From: an uncultured Prevotellaceae bacterium
GTDB lineage: Bacteria; Bacteroidota; Bacteroidia; Bacteroidales; Bacteroidaceae
Direction: 5' to 3'
NCBI GenBank assembly: GCA_902774815.1
Contig: CACYJV010000038.1
Coordinates: forward strand, 1-34,015
Length of the DNA: 34,015 bases
Both the position numbers and the translations under genes were made by a program. Shown in pieces: positions 7,328 through 16,212 of this stretch. Below the pieces are notes generated by a model, which searched no databases, was not told the origin of the DNA, and saw only the letters and a program-made list of their open reading frames with translations. Numbering within the stretch: the stretch's first letter is position 1; each line of letters starts with the position of its first letter.

Positions 7328-9760
7328 ATGGAGCAATACTTTCAAAAAACGACGACTTGGCTTGGTCTGATGGCGATGGTTTGCCTGACAGCCTTGCTGA
7401 CGAGTTGCAACAACACAATGGACATGGAACAGCAAGTGGACGAACTTTACAGCAGGATGTCGCAACAGGAACGCATCGCTCAGCTGAGAAGCATGTATAT
7501 GGACGACCTCTTCGGCGAGGACGGACGGTTGGACACCGCGAAGTGCCGGGAGCTGATTCCCAATGGCATCGGCCATTTCTCGCAGTTCTGCATGCAGCAG
7601 CCACGCGACCCCAACGACCTACGCGACCGTGTAGCTGCCGTGCAGCAGTGGCTCATGAACAACACGCCCAACGGCATTCCGGCACTGATGCACGAAGAGG
7701 TGTTGTCGGGCATCAATACTGTTGGCGCTACTATCTATCCACAGCAGATTGGCCAGGCCTGCTCGTTCAATCCAGAACTGGCAGAGTTGAAGACGCGCCA
7801 GACCAGCACCGCTTTGCGACGCATGGGTGGCGTGCTGGCGTTGTCGCCAATGGTCGATGTTTGCCGCGTCCCTTCGTTCAATCGGCTGGAGGAGTCGTAC
7901 GGCGAAGACGGCTATTTGTCGGCCGTCATGGGCACGGCCTTTGTCAAAGGCCTGCAGCAAGGCGACCTGAAGAAAGGTGTGTCGGCCTGCTCGAAGCACT
8001 ACCTAGGTTATGGTGGTGGCGGTGATGCAGAGGAGAAGGAACTCATGGAGGAAATCCTGATGCCCCACGAGACGATGATCCGATTGGCTGGTAGCAAGGT
8101 GGTGATGCCGGGTTATCACGCCGTTCACGGCACGAAGTGCGTTGCCAACAGCGAGATTTTGCAGGACATCCTGCGCGACTATGTAGGCTTCGACGGCATG
8201 GTGGTGAGCGACTATACCGCTATCGACCAGCTTCCCGACCTGCAGAGCCCCGTTGAAAAGGCTGCCGCAGCCATCAACGGTGGCAACGACGTCGACTTCC
8301 CCTTCGGTGCCAACTATCAGCACTTGCAGGAAGCCATCGACAAGGGGCTGGTTTCGCCCGCAGTCTTGGAGCGTGCCGTGAAGAACGTGCTGCGCCAGAA
8401 GTTCCGCGCCGGTCTGCTTGACAAGAATCCTTATCTATATGACAAGGCAACCATCGTGCTTGACACGCCCGAGGAGCGGAAGACAGCTTACGATATTGCC
8501 ACGCAATCGGTGGTATTGCTCGAGAACAATGGCATCCTGCCATTGAGCAACCGCTTCGCTATCAACGCCGCCTTAGGAAAGCATACGTCTGTACTGCTGA
8601 CAGGCCCCAACGCCAACTCCATCTGGGCGATGTGCGGCGACTACAGCTATCCCGCCATGTCCTATTTCTGGAAGAAGCTGGACTACACTTCCGAACAACC
8701 TCACATCGTAAAGCTGCTGGAAGGAATGACGGAACGTAAGCCCGCCGACGTGGACATTGTCTATAGCCGCGGTTGCGATTGGACGGAAGAGATAGAAACG
8801 AAATACGGTGAGCTGGGCGATGAGCGCGCATGGGAATACGAACTCTTGCACCGCAAGGTGGATTCCGGCGAAAAGGCCGACTGGCAGGATGCACTCGCCA
8901 AGGCCAAGGAATGCGATGTGATAGTCGTCGCAGTGGGTGAAAACGTGATGCTCTGCGGTGAGAACCGCGATCGCATGTCGTTGCGTCTGCCGGGCCGCCA
9001 GGAGCAGTTCGTTGAGGAACTCATCCAGACGGGCAAACCCGTAGTGATGGTGATGTTTGGAGGCCGTGCACAAGTAGTATCAGGACTTGCCGAGCGCTGC
9101 GCTGCCGTCATCCAGGCATGGTATCCGGGCGAGGAAGGTGGCAATGCCGTTGCCGACATCCTCTATGGAAAAGTGTCACCGTCGGCAAAACTCTCTGTGA
9201 GCTATCCTAACAGGGAAATCAACGAGCCCATGTGCTATAACAACCCCTCGCCGCAGGCTGTTCATCCCTCGCTAAAGGCTGCCGGCCCCCAGCTCGTCAC
9301 TCCGAACACGCAGTGGCCCTTTGGTTATGGCCTGAGCTACACCACATTTGAATACAGTAACCTGCAGGTTGCAAGCGAAGTTCCGGCATCGGCAGAAGCC
9401 GTCGACATCACGTTCGAGGTGAAGAACACCGGTAAGATGGCTGCCGATGAGATAGCACAAATCTACCTTTCGCCCACAGACAGCCGGCAGCCCATCCGCC
9501 CCATACAGCTGCAGGGCTTCACCCGCGTTACGCTGAAACCCGGCGAGAGCAAGACCGTCCATGCGAAACTCTTCACCGAGCAGTTCGGCTACTACAGTCA
9601 CATAGGCCAACGCCAGTGGAACGTCGCCCCGGGCAAATATGTGGTGAAGGTGGGCAGCTCGTCGGCCGACATCAAGTTGCAAGAGACGGTCAGCCTCACT
9701 GGCAAACCCGTCAGCAAACCCATCAGGGACCATTACTTCTCCGTTTGTACGGTGAAATAA
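7328..9760 (+). CDS. bglX: GH3 family beta-glucosidase/beta-xylosidase lipoprotein
   Basis: The product is 810 residues. The signal peptide ends in the lipobox LTSC with Cys27 as acyl site, so it is a periplasmic or surface lipoprotein. The GH3 TIM barrel follows (YGEDGYLSAVMGTAFVKGLQ, then CSKHYLGYGGG). The family nucleophile Asp295 sits in GFDGMVVSDYTAID. The alpha/beta sandwich (VVLLENNGILPL, GENRDRMSLRLPG) and a C-terminal fibronectin-III-like domain (IAQIYLSPTDS...LQGFTRVTLKPGES) complete the usual GH3 order. It should release glucose, or possibly xylose, from the non-reducing end of beta-linked oligosaccharides. The start at 7328 gives the signal peptide directly. It is followed by a strong terminator. 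The symbol is by family resemblance; exact specificity is unknown. Confidence 0.9.
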   Translation: MEQYFQKTTTWLGLMAMVCLTALLTSCNNTMDMEQQVDELYSRMSQQERIAQLRSMYMDDLFGEDGRLDTAKCRELIPNGIGHFSQFCMQQPRDPNDLRDRVAAVQQWLMNNTPNGIPALMHEEVLSGINTVGATIYPQQIGQACSFNPELAELKTRQTSTALRRMGGVLALSPMVDVCRVPSFNRLEESYGEDGYLSAVMGTAFVKGLQQGDLKKGVSACSKHYLGYGGGGDAEEKELMEEILMPHETMIRLAGSKVVMPGYHAVHGTKCVANSEILQDILRDYVGFDGMVVSDYTAIDQLPDLQSPVEKAAAAINGGNDVDFPFGANYQHLQEAIDKGLVSPAVLERAVKNVLRQKFRAGLLDKNPYLYDKATIVLDTPEERKTAYDIATQSVVLLENNGILPLSNRFAINAALGKHTSVLLTGPNANSIWAMCGDYSYPAMSYFWKKLDYTSEQPHIVKLLEGMTERKPADVDIVYSRGCDWTEEIETKYGELGDERAWEYELLHRKVDSGEKADWQDALAKAKECDVIVVAVGENVMLCGENRDRMSLRLPGRQEQFVEELIQTGKPVVMVMFGGRAQVVSGLAERCAAVIQAWYPGEEGGNAVADILYGKVSPSAKLSVSYPNREINEPMCYNNPSPQAVHPSLKAAGPQLVTPNTQWPFGYGLSYTTFEYSNLQVASEVPASAEAVDITFEVKNTGKMAADEIAQIYLSPTDSRQPIRPIQLQGFTRVTLKPGESKTVHAKLFTEQFGYYSHIGQRQWNVAPGKYVVKVGSSSADIKLQETVSLTGKPVSKPIRDHYFSVCTVK

Positions 9761-9770
9761 TAAAAAAAGC

Positions 9771-9807
9771 AAAAGAGAGCTATCAGGGAAAAGGTAGCTC
9801 TCTTTTT
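9771..9807. terminator. bidirectional terminator between convergent genes
   Basis: AAAAGAGAGCTA (9771-9782) pairs with TAGCTCTCTTTT (9795-9806) around a 12-base loop, with T and A runs outside. It separates the GH3 gene from the minus-strand ACT gene. Confidence 0.8.
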
Positions 9808-9845
9808 GTGTCGTATTCCTTTAATTGTTCAAAAGGACATCGGTG

Positions 9846-10268
9846 CTAATCGGCAAGGTCGCCCTCAGTGAGGTACTTCATGCCATTGGCTTTGATGGTT
9901 TCACGGGCGTGGTCGACGTCGTCGGTGCGGAATATCAGGATGCCTTTGCCATAGAAAAGGAACGAGTAGAGATAGACGATACTGATGCCGGCATCGCTGA
10001 TGGTTCGTACGGCTTCGGCGGCACAGCCAGGCTCGTTGTCGAGTTCCAAGGCAAACACTTCAGACAGTGCTACAGCCACGCCTGCTTCTTTGAGGGCATC
10101 GAAGGCCCGTTGCGGTTCCGTGCAAATCACGCGATAGATGCCGTATTCGGCAGTGTCGGCGATGGTTGAAGCTACGATTTGCACATGTGCATTCTTCAGC
10201 ACCTGCAGCACATTGACCAATGTGCCGGAGCGATTCTCAATGAAAATAGATAGTTGTTGGATAGTCAT
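9846..10268 (-). CDS. tandem ACT-domain protein
   Basis: The product is 140 residues and consists of two ACT domains (about 1-70 and 71-140). The first opens with QLSIFIENRSGTLVNVLQVL, the second has EPGCAAEAVRTISDAGISIVYLY. ACT domains bind amino acids and regulate enzymes. In Bacteroidetes, proteins of this type are usually encoded beside phenylacetate-CoA ligases, as here, so it may sense an aromatic amino acid or aryl acid for that pathway (inference). It is the last gene of the minus-strand cluster, 68 bases after the first paaK, and is closed by the terminator at 9771-9807. Confidence 0.8.
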   Translation of the reverse strand: MTIQQLSIFIENRSGTLVNVLQVLKNAHVQIVASTIADTAEYGIYRVICTEPQRAFDALKEAGVAVALSEVFALELDNEPGCAAEAVRTISDAGISIVYLYSFLFYGKGILIFRTDDVDHARETIKANGMKYLTEGDLAD

Positions 10269-10336
10269 AATGGGTATTGGGTGTTTGGTGATGGGTGTTT
10301 GGTGATGATAGTTGGATGTTAAATGATGGGTGATGA
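10269..10336. repeat. short tandem repeat between ACT and paaK genes
   Basis: Two perfect adjacent 14-base copies of GGGTGTTTGGTGAT (10279-10292 and 10293-10306), followed by degenerate copies rich in GATG/GGTG up to 10335. It resembles other GATG-rich gaps at 14980-15045 and 19122-19175. Confidence 0.65.
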
Positions 10337-11653
10337 TTAGAAAAGTTTACGGAGGTCACGCACTCGCACGGCTTTCTTCTCGTCGCTGACGGCCAGTGAG
10401 CCTTTGGCGAGGAGTCGCACTTTGGGTGTGATGAGGATTTCGTCTTTCAGCTGCCGCACAATCGTTTTTTCGAGTGCCACCAGCTGTTTGTAGTCGTCGG
10501 CAAACAGTTCGCTCAGTTCAACGTCGACAGTCATTGTGTCGCCACTGGGCGTAGTTTCCAAAGTGATGAGGTAGTCACTGCCCAGTTCCTTGAACTTCAG
10601 CAGTATCTTTTCAATCTGAATGGGGAATATGTTGACGCCTTTCAGAATAATCATGTCGTCGCTTCTGCCCTGCAGACGAGCCAGCCGCCGATGGGTACGG
10701 CCACACGGGCACTGGCCTGGGAGCAGGCGGGTGAGGTCGCGGGTGCGATAGCGCAGCAGCGGCATGGCCTCACGATTGATAGTGGTCAGCACCAGCTCGC
10801 CCAGTTCGCCATCGGCCACGGGTTCCAACGTCACTGGGTTGACAATCTCAACGATAAAATAATCCTCCCAGATGTGAAGTCCGTTCTGTTCAGGACACTC
10901 GAAGGCCACACCAGGTCCCATCATCTCGGAGATACCATAGGAATTGTAAGCCTTCACGCCCAGTTGCTGCTCGATGCGCTGGCGTTGTTCTTCGCTGTGG
11001 GGCTCGGCTCCAATGCACAGCACGCGTAGTTGCGTGTCCTTGCGCGGGTCGACGCCTTCGGCCTTCATCACTTCGTAGATGCGCGAGGCATAGGATGGAA
11101 TGGCGTGAAGCACCGTCGTTCCGAAGTCGCGGATGAACTTAATCTGTCGCTTGGTGTTGCCAGCGGCAGCAGGTACCGTCAGCATACCAACGCGCTCGGC
11201 ACCATATTGGAAACCAAGGCCAGCTGTAAACATGCCGTAACCGGCAGAGTTTTGGAATACGTCGTCAGGGCGGCTACCCACCATCCACAGGCAACGAGCC
11301 ACGGCAATGGCCCATTCGTCCAAGTCGCGTTTCGTGTGTAGGACCACGGTCGGATTGCCCGTCGTTCCGCTTGACGAGTGGAGACGTGTGCACTCCCTGA
11401 GCGGCACGCATGCTAATCCATAGGGATAGTTCTCGCGCAAGTCCTCCTTTGTGGTCATGGGAAGGCGCCTGATGTCGTCGAGCGAGCGTATGTCTTCAGG
11501 CGTGATGCCGAGTTCGGCAAACTTTTTCTTGTAGAAGTCGTTCGTCATGCAGCGCTTGATGGTTTCCTGCAGTCGTTCGAACTGCAGTTGCTCAAGTTCC
11601 TTGCGCGGCATGGTTTCAATTGTCGGATTGTAGAATTGATTTGTTTCCTGCAT
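10337..11653 (-). CDS. paaK: phenylacetate-CoA ligase (AMP-forming), copy 1
   Basis: The product is 438 residues, the full family length. The adenylate-forming motif SSSGTTGNPTV lies at about residues 93-103, the second core motif is YNSYGISEMMGPG, and CPCGRTHRRL plus GRSDDMIILKGVNIFP mark the hinge and C-terminal domain. It should convert phenylacetate or another aryl acid to its CoA thioester with ATP. In anaerobic Bacteroidales these ligases are thought to work with indolepyruvate/arylpyruvate:ferredoxin oxidoreductases; no such oxidoreductase is in this window. Copy 2 (11766-13076) is a diverged paralogue, so the two may prefer different aryl acids (inference). Confidence 0.92.
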   Translation of the reverse strand: MQETNQFYNPTIETMPRKELEQLQFERLQETIKRCMTNDFYKKKFAELGITPEDIRSLDDIRRLPMTTKEDLRENYPYGLACVPLRECTRLHSSSGTTGNPTVVLHTKRDLDEWAIAVARCLWMVGSRPDDVFQNSAGYGMFTAGLGFQYGAERVGMLTVPAAAGNTKRQIKFIRDFGTTVLHAIPSYASRIYEVMKAEGVDPRKDTQLRVLCIGAEPHSEEQRQRIEQQLGVKAYNSYGISEMMGPGVAFECPEQNGLHIWEDYFIVEIVNPVTLEPVADGELGELVLTTINREAMPLLRYRTRDLTRLLPGQCPCGRTHRRLARLQGRSDDMIILKGVNIFPIQIEKILLKFKELGSDYLITLETTPSGDTMTVDVELSELFADDYKQLVALEKTIVRQLKDEILITPKVRLLAKGSLAVSDEKKAVRVRDLRKLF

Positions 11654-11677
11654 ATATGGTCGTTTTTTATCTAAAAA

Positions 11678-11765
11678 GCATATCTTTAGCTATTGAAAAG
11701 CATATCTTTGACTATTGAAAAGTATATCTTTAGCTATTGAAAAGCAAATCTTTAGCCTAATGAAA
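11678..11765. repeat. four-copy 22-base tandem array between the two paaK genes
   Basis: Units at 11678-11699, 11700-11721, 11722-11743 and 11744-11765 share GCATATCTTTAGC followed by TATTGAAAA. The first three differ by one to three bases; the last is more diverged. The array fills most of the 112-base gap and ends exactly at the stop codon of the upstream ligase gene. Two helical turns per unit would put repeats on the same DNA face. Unit 2 contains a plus-strand TATCTTTG that resembles a -7 box. Confidence 0.85.
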
Positions 11766-13076
11766 TCATATAGTTCGGAGGTCTATCACGTGTGCACTCT
11801 TACCCTGTGAGCGTTCAATCGTGTTCGGAGCCTTCAGCTGCACCTTTGCGGCAATGCTCAGCACGCTCTTCAGGCGGCTGGCCAGTTTCTTTTCAAGCAT
11901 CTCGATGGCTGCAGGCGTGTCGAATGTACCGGTGAAATACTCCTGTCGGATTTCAACCTGCACGGTGAACGTGTCGAGGTTGTTCTTCCTGTCAACAATG
12001 AGCATATAGCGCGGTGCAAACTCCTTCATGCCGAGCACGACGCTTTCCACCTGCGAGGGGAATACGTTGATGCCACGGATGATGAGCATGTCGTCGCTAC
12101 GTCCCTCGATGCGGCTCATCCTGACGCTCGTGCGGCCACATGGGCACTCGCCTGGCATGAGTGAGCACAGGTCGCGAGTGCGATAGCGCAGGACGGGCAT
12201 ACCTTCCTTCGTCAGCGTGGTGAACACCAGCTCGCCCTTCTCGCCCCTTGGAAGCGGCTCAAGCGTGACGGGGTCGATGATTTCGGGATAGAAATGGTCC
12301 TCGTTGATATGGCTGCCATGCTGTTCAGAGCACTCGTAGCTGACGCTGGGTCCCATGATTTCGCTCAATCCGTAGAGGTTATAGGCCTTCAACCCAAGCC
12401 TTTGCTCAATCTCCTGGCGCATGCTTTCCGTCCAAGGCTCAGCGCCAAAGGCACCGATGCGCAGTTTTGTCTGGTCCCTGCTGATGCCCAGCCTCTCCAT
12501 GGTTTCAGCCAGATAAAGCGCATAGGAGGGTGTGCAGGCAATACCCGTGATGCCCAAGTCGCGAATCAGCTTCACATGTTTCTCGGTGTTGCCCGTTGAG
12601 GCAGGAACGACCGAGGCACCAATCTTCTCCACGCCGTTGTGGGCACCCAGTCCACCCGTGAACAATCCGTAGCCATAGGCCACAGAGAAGGTGTCGTTGC
12701 GCGTCACGCCATAAGATGTCAAGCTGCGTGCCATGCATTCGCTCCACACGCCGATGTCCTTACGGGTGTATCCGACGATGGTAGGATTGCCTGTGGTGCC
12801 ACTCGATGCATGGATGCGTATGATGGCGCTCTGCGGTGCGGCCTGCAACCCAAATGGGTAGTTGTCGCGCAGGTCCTGCTTCGTCGTGAAGGGCAGCTTC
12901 ACGATGTCTTCAATAGTTTGTATATCGTCGGGAACGATGTCTAGTTCCTGAAGTTTGTGCCGATAGAAAGGCACGTTGTGATAGACGTAATCTACGATTT
13001 TGTGGAGTCGCTTGCCTTGCAGGGCACTCATTTCGTCGCGACTCATGCATTCTTTGTTTGGATTCCAGATAGCCAT
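11766..13076 (-). CDS. paaK: phenylacetate-CoA ligase (AMP-forming), copy 2
   Basis: The product is 436 residues from the ATG at 13076 (MAIWNPNKECMSRDEM). A longer open frame reaching 13250 runs back into the preceding gene and lacks family resemblance, so I rejected it. Motifs are HASSGTTGNPTI, YNLYGLSEIMGPS, CPCGRTSVRMSRIEGRSDDM and IRGINVFPSQVE. Function is as for copy 1: ATP-dependent CoA activation of an arylacetate. It lies 23 bases after the regulatory-domain gene on the same strand, so it may be co-transcribed with it, and 112 bases before copy 1. Confidence 0.92.
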   Translation of the reverse strand: MAIWNPNKECMSRDEMSALQGKRLHKIVDYVYHNVPFYRHKLQELDIVPDDIQTIEDIVKLPFTTKQDLRDNYPFGLQAAPQSAIIRIHASSGTTGNPTIVGYTRKDIGVWSECMARSLTSYGVTRNDTFSVAYGYGLFTGGLGAHNGVEKIGASVVPASTGNTEKHVKLIRDLGITGIACTPSYALYLAETMERLGISRDQTKLRIGAFGAEPWTESMRQEIEQRLGLKAYNLYGLSEIMGPSVSYECSEQHGSHINEDHFYPEIIDPVTLEPLPRGEKGELVFTTLTKEGMPVLRYRTRDLCSLMPGECPCGRTSVRMSRIEGRSDDMLIIRGINVFPSQVESVVLGMKEFAPRYMLIVDRKNNLDTFTVQVEIRQEYFTGTFDTPAAIEMLEKKLASRLKSVLSIAAKVQLKAPNTIERSQGKSAHVIDLRTI

Positions 13077-13099
13077 TGTGTTGTTTATAAATATGTATA

Positions 13100-14329
13100 T
13101 TAGTTCCGGAGTTTTTTCTTTAGCAATTTGTCGATGGCCTGATCGAGCGATGTGGATGGTTCTATGATATTGTAATCTTCCCAGAAGAGCGGGTCGAGGA
13201 AGTAGGACACCTTGTCGTAGAAGTTGTCGCGCGAGTCGAAAGAGTCGCATCCGCTGATGGGGCGGCCGTTGGTGGCTGGCTGATGGTCGGTGAACACCAT
13301 CTCGCAGCAGGCCGTGAACGACGTGGCGAAGAGCTTTCGGCGCCAGTCGCAGTTGAATCGGAAGATGTTTCGGATGTAGCTGATGCGCGTTACGCCCTGA
13401 TCGTAGCGATAGTCGATGAGTGTTGAGAGTTCGCGAGGGCGGAAGCGCACGCCAGGGGGGCGACGTACGAGCATGTAGTTGGTGGCTTTCTCGCGATCAC
13501 TGACGTCGAGCTGAAGCTCAACGCGCGTGAATGCAAGTGTCTCGCGGTCGATGTAAAGCCGCCCGAAGTAAAGAGGCCACGGCATGGGCCAACGTGGGCT
13601 GATGTCGACGACGTATTGCAGCCGGTTGTCGATGGTTGTCGTCGGCTGCATCGCGAAGTTGTAGTTGTTCAGTTCCTCGACGCTCAGTAGCAGGTCAGGG
13701 TTTTTGACCACGTCGAGCTGGATTGGCAGCACAGGGCCTCCCATTACTTTCACGGTCAGCGTGTCGCCCTGCTTGGCACTGAGCAGTCGACGGCCCTTAC
13801 GAATGGCCACACGGTCGCGCGAGTCGTTGTGAGTGTAGCTTGTCTTGTACATATCGACAACAGCTTCGGCCACGTAGATGTAGTGTTGACGCTTCATGGC
13901 TGTTTCGCGATAGAAACCCTGGAAGAGTTCAGGCTGGCGGCTGTAGTTGTTTGGAATTTTTCGGATGGCAATGCTGACGAGTTGGTGTGGATCCTCGGTC
14001 CATACGACCACCTCGTTGAGAGGTATGGCCGTAGGCACCAGCGTGATGCGCGAGGCAGGCGCCTTCAGGTGCTTGGATTGATAGCCCACGTAGCTGACCG
14101 TGATGCCCTTGGCGGTAGATGCATTCTTCAGCGTGAAATAGCCATCGTCGTTAGTGACCACTGCAATGGAGGTTCCATCGACAGACACAGTGGCCTGTGC
14201 AATAGGACGACCAGTCCGCTCATCGACAACGGTTCCGCTGACGACGTCTACAGCCTGTTGATCGGTAGTCTGCGCACAGAGATGCAGCACCATAGGCAGT
14301 GTGATGAGGATGGCTATTATCCTGTTCAT
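13100..14329 (-). CDS. carboxypeptidase-like regulatory-domain outer-membrane-associated protein
   Basis: The product is 409 residues. A signal peptide (MNRIIAILITLPMVLHLCAQ) precedes a CarboxypepD_reg-like beta-sandwich at about 27-105 (VVSGTVVDERTGRPIAQATVSVDG, then DGYFTLKN and VSYVGYQS). That domain also begins SusC/TonB-dependent receptors, but no plug or barrel follows here. The remaining 300 residues are beta-rich and unassigned, with LFQGFYRET and YYxDRETLAFTR-like stretches found in Bacteroidetes proteins of unknown function. It is probably periplasmic or outer-membrane-bound. Its promoter is divergent from that of the DUF4251 gene. The link to the ligase genes downstream is positional only. 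Confidence 0.75.
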   Translation of the reverse strand: MNRIIAILITLPMVLHLCAQTTDQQAVDVVSGTVVDERTGRPIAQATVSVDGTSIAVVTNDDGYFTLKNASTAKGITVSYVGYQSKHLKAPASRITLVPTAIPLNEVVVWTEDPHQLVSIAIRKIPNNYSRQPELFQGFYRETAMKRQHYIYVAEAVVDMYKTSYTHNDSRDRVAIRKGRRLLSAKQGDTLTVKVMGGPVLPIQLDVVKNPDLLLSVEELNNYNFAMQPTTTIDNRLQYVVDISPRWPMPWPLYFGRLYIDRETLAFTRVELQLDVSDREKATNYMLVRRPPGVRFRPRELSTLIDYRYDQGVTRISYIRNIFRFNCDWRRKLFATSFTACCEMVFTDHQPATNGRPISGCDSFDSRDNFYDKVSYFLDPLFWEDYNIIEPSTSLDQAIDKLLKKKLRN

Positions 14330-14354
14330 AGTGGTTGATGATAGATGTTGTGGG

Positions 14355-14388
14355 CAAAGTTACGAAAAAAATGACAATAACATACAAA
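14355..14388 (-). promoter_or_regulatory. promoter of the regulatory-domain/paaK cluster
   Basis: The minus strand reads TTTG (14388-14385), 22 bases, then TAACTTTG (14362-14355). The ATG at 14329 lies 25 bases further on. Confidence 0.6.
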
Positions 14389-14406
14389 CTTCACGTTTTT
14401 TTTCTT

Positions 14407-14414
14407 TATCTTTG
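14407..14414 (+). promoter_or_regulatory. -7 promoter box of the DUF4251 gene
   Basis: TATCTTTG followed by C is a perfect -7 box. It is divergent from the promoter at 14355-14388; the two share an upstream region of about 20 bases. Confidence 0.55.
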
Positions 14415-14463
14415 CATCGGTTTTACATGATTATCCCGAAGAATGATTAAAGATGAAAAAAAT

Positions 14464-14979
14464 ATGAAAAAAGTACGATTAACCCTGCAGCGCGGAGCCA
14501 TGGCTGTGGTTACGTGCGTTTTGTTGTCGCTGATGTCCTGCGCCACGTCTGGTATGACGCGCGAAGAGAAGGCTGCCGAGCGTGCCTGTGTGGCTCAGGC
14601 TGTCGAAGATTCGGTCATGAACATGACGTTCACCGTTGAAGTGAACTACGTGAACCCGCAACGTATGCCGTCAAGAATGCTGAACTATGGCTACAGCGTG
14701 AAAGTAGATGGCGACTATCTGGACAGCTATCTGCCCTTCTTCGGACGTGTCTATCGTGCCGAGTTTGGTGAGCAGACCGGTCTGCACTTCAAGGAGCGCA
14801 TTGCTGAACGGAAGGTCGTCAAGGCGAAACGCGACTGCTATGCTGTTGAGTTGGTGGTGCGCCGCCGTCTTGAAATACTCATCTACCGATTCGACGTGTT
14901 TAGCAATGGCAAGGTGTCGCTGATGGTGACGAGCGACAACCGCGATAGCATGCTGTTCTCGGGTGAGTTGGCTCTTTGA
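14464..14979 (+). CDS. DUF4251 lipoprotein
   Basis: The product is 171 residues. The signal peptide ends at Cys26 (LLSLMSCATS). The body has the DUF4251 pattern: TREEKAAERA, FTVEVNYVNPQRMPSRML, YGYSVKVDGDYLDSYLPFFGR and a late VFSNGKVSLMVTSDNRD. The family is widespread in Bacteroidales and has no known function. The ATG at 14464 is preferred over 14443 because the extra seven residues would precede a good signal peptide. It heads a plus-strand run with the TonB-C-like gene and the GH25 gene. Confidence 0.8.
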   Translation: MKKVRLTLQRGAMAVVTCVLLSLMSCATSGMTREEKAAERACVAQAVEDSVMNMTFTVEVNYVNPQRMPSRMLNYGYSVKVDGDYLDSYLPFFGRVYRAEFGEQTGLHFKERIAERKVVKAKRDCYAVELVVRRRLEILIYRFDVFSNGKVSLMVTSDNRDSMLFSGELAL

Positions 14980-15045
14980 TGGGATGAAGGATGAAAGATG
15001 AAGGATGAAGGGATGAAAGGGGGACGGTTGAAGGATTAAATATGA
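14980..15045. repeat. GATGAAGG-type simple repeat
   Basis: The gap consists largely of repeated GATGAAGGATGAAAGATGAAGG-like units about 7-8 bases long. The same wording recurs at 19122-19175 before folE. Confidence 0.7.
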
Positions 15046-15051
15046 AAGAAA

Positions 15052-16206
15052 ATGAAGAAAACATATAGACTGACGGCAATCTTCTGCTTGATTCTGCTGG
15101 CGACTGCCACGGCCATGGCACAGCAGAAGGGCAACTATAGCATGCGCTATGTGAAGAAACATGCGCTGTTAAGCCACGAAGGCGAAACGAATGTGGTGAA
15201 CGTCGACATGGAATGGCCCGAAGCGATGGATGGCGCAGAGCTGCTACCACTGCAGGCTTATGCCATAAAGCTGCTGTTTCAGCAGAATAACAGCGACCTG
15301 GACCAGTCGTTGCAAGCCTTCATGAGTGGCTACGGCGAGGAGGTGCAACAGCAGTTCGATGCCTTGCCCGACGATAAGCGTGTCTGTTACGTCGACATCG
15401 AGATGCGTTTGCTGAGCTATACGCCTGGGCGCTACGTGACATTCCACATGAAGCGCAACGTAAATCCTGCGAGTCAGTCCAGCCAGGAGGCCTCTGATGT
15501 GCATAAGATGGTCACTTATGATCTGCAGACGCTGAAACCGCTCAGCCGCGACGACATACTGCGTCATGACCGTATAGAAATGTCGTTCACCGACTTTGAG
15601 ATATTGTTGCCAGAGGACTTGCTGCAAGAACGTATTTACGACTTGTCGGTGAATGATGCGTGTCTGGTGAATGATAAGGTGCTTCTGGTAAACAGTGTGG
15701 TAGGAGAACTGCACGGAGAGTATACCTATCAGCTCAAGTTCTTTCCTGAGAGCATGTGGCGCTACCTGACAAAGGATGCCAGGGCGATGCTGAAACCGCA
15801 GAAAGCCACCTCAAGTTCTTCCAAAAAGAAGAGCGAGTCCAAAGGAACGAGCCAAGTTACTTCAGTCTCCAGTGACGGTCAGCCATCCTCTCTTTTGGAA
15901 CCAGATGGAGTAGTGGTGACGACCCAGCCGGAGTTCCAGGTTCCAGACGTCACCTTGAACGAATATCTTACGCGCTCGGTGCGTAGCGTGAAAGACGAGA
16001 TTAACGGCGTCAAGCATGGCATGGTGATGGCGATGGTCGATGTCGATGCACAGGGATGGACAACCGGAACTCGCATCGTTCTGCCATTGGCGGCTGCCTA
16101 CGACCGAGAGGTGGCGCGCGTGGTGCGTGGGTTGCCGCGTTGGAAACCTGCCATTCGCAATGGTGAGCCAGTAGCAACGCAGATTGCCATTGCCTTTGAG
16201 TTCTGA
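15052..16206 (+). CDS. periplasmic protein with C-terminal TonB-C-like domain
   Basis: The product is 384 residues with a cleavable signal peptide (MKKTYRLTAIFCLILLATATAMAQ). The N-terminal part (about 40-240) contains a two-half fold with LPLQAYAIKLLFQQNN and KPLSRDDIL, reminiscent of RsiV/DUF3298-type periplasmic domains. A Ser/Lys-rich linker follows at about 245-275. Residues about 300-384 end in ARVVRGLPRWKPAIRNGEP...AIAFEF, the signature of the TonB C-terminal domain (W-P-A, then n-G-x-P-V). Unlike TonB there is no membrane anchor or proline linker. The role is unknown; it might bind outer-membrane receptors or peptidoglycan (inference). The GH25 gene starts 6 bases after its stop, so the two are co-transcribed. 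Confidence 0.65.
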   Translation: MKKTYRLTAIFCLILLATATAMAQQKGNYSMRYVKKHALLSHEGETNVVNVDMEWPEAMDGAELLPLQAYAIKLLFQQNNSDLDQSLQAFMSGYGEEVQQQFDALPDDKRVCYVDIEMRLLSYTPGRYVTFHMKRNVNPASQSSQEASDVHKMVTYDLQTLKPLSRDDILRHDRIEMSFTDFEILLPEDLLQERIYDLSVNDACLVNDKVLLVNSVVGELHGEYTYQLKFFPESMWRYLTKDARAMLKPQKATSSSSKKKSESKGTSQVTSVSSDGQPSSLLEPDGVVVTTQPEFQVPDVTLNEYLTRSVRSVKDEINGVKHGMVMAMVDVDAQGWTTGTRIVLPLAAAYDREVARVVRGLPRWKPAIRNGEPVATQIAIAFEF

Positions 16207-16212
16207 TTCCTG

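Noticed and set aside
11678-11765. CRISPR-like array
   Set aside because: The 22-base units are directly adjacent with no spacers, and there are no cas genes.
12505-13250. N-terminal extension and shadow frames around paaK copy 2
   Set aside because: The extension runs into the neighbouring gene and is unlike the family; the ATG at 13076 gives the normal length.
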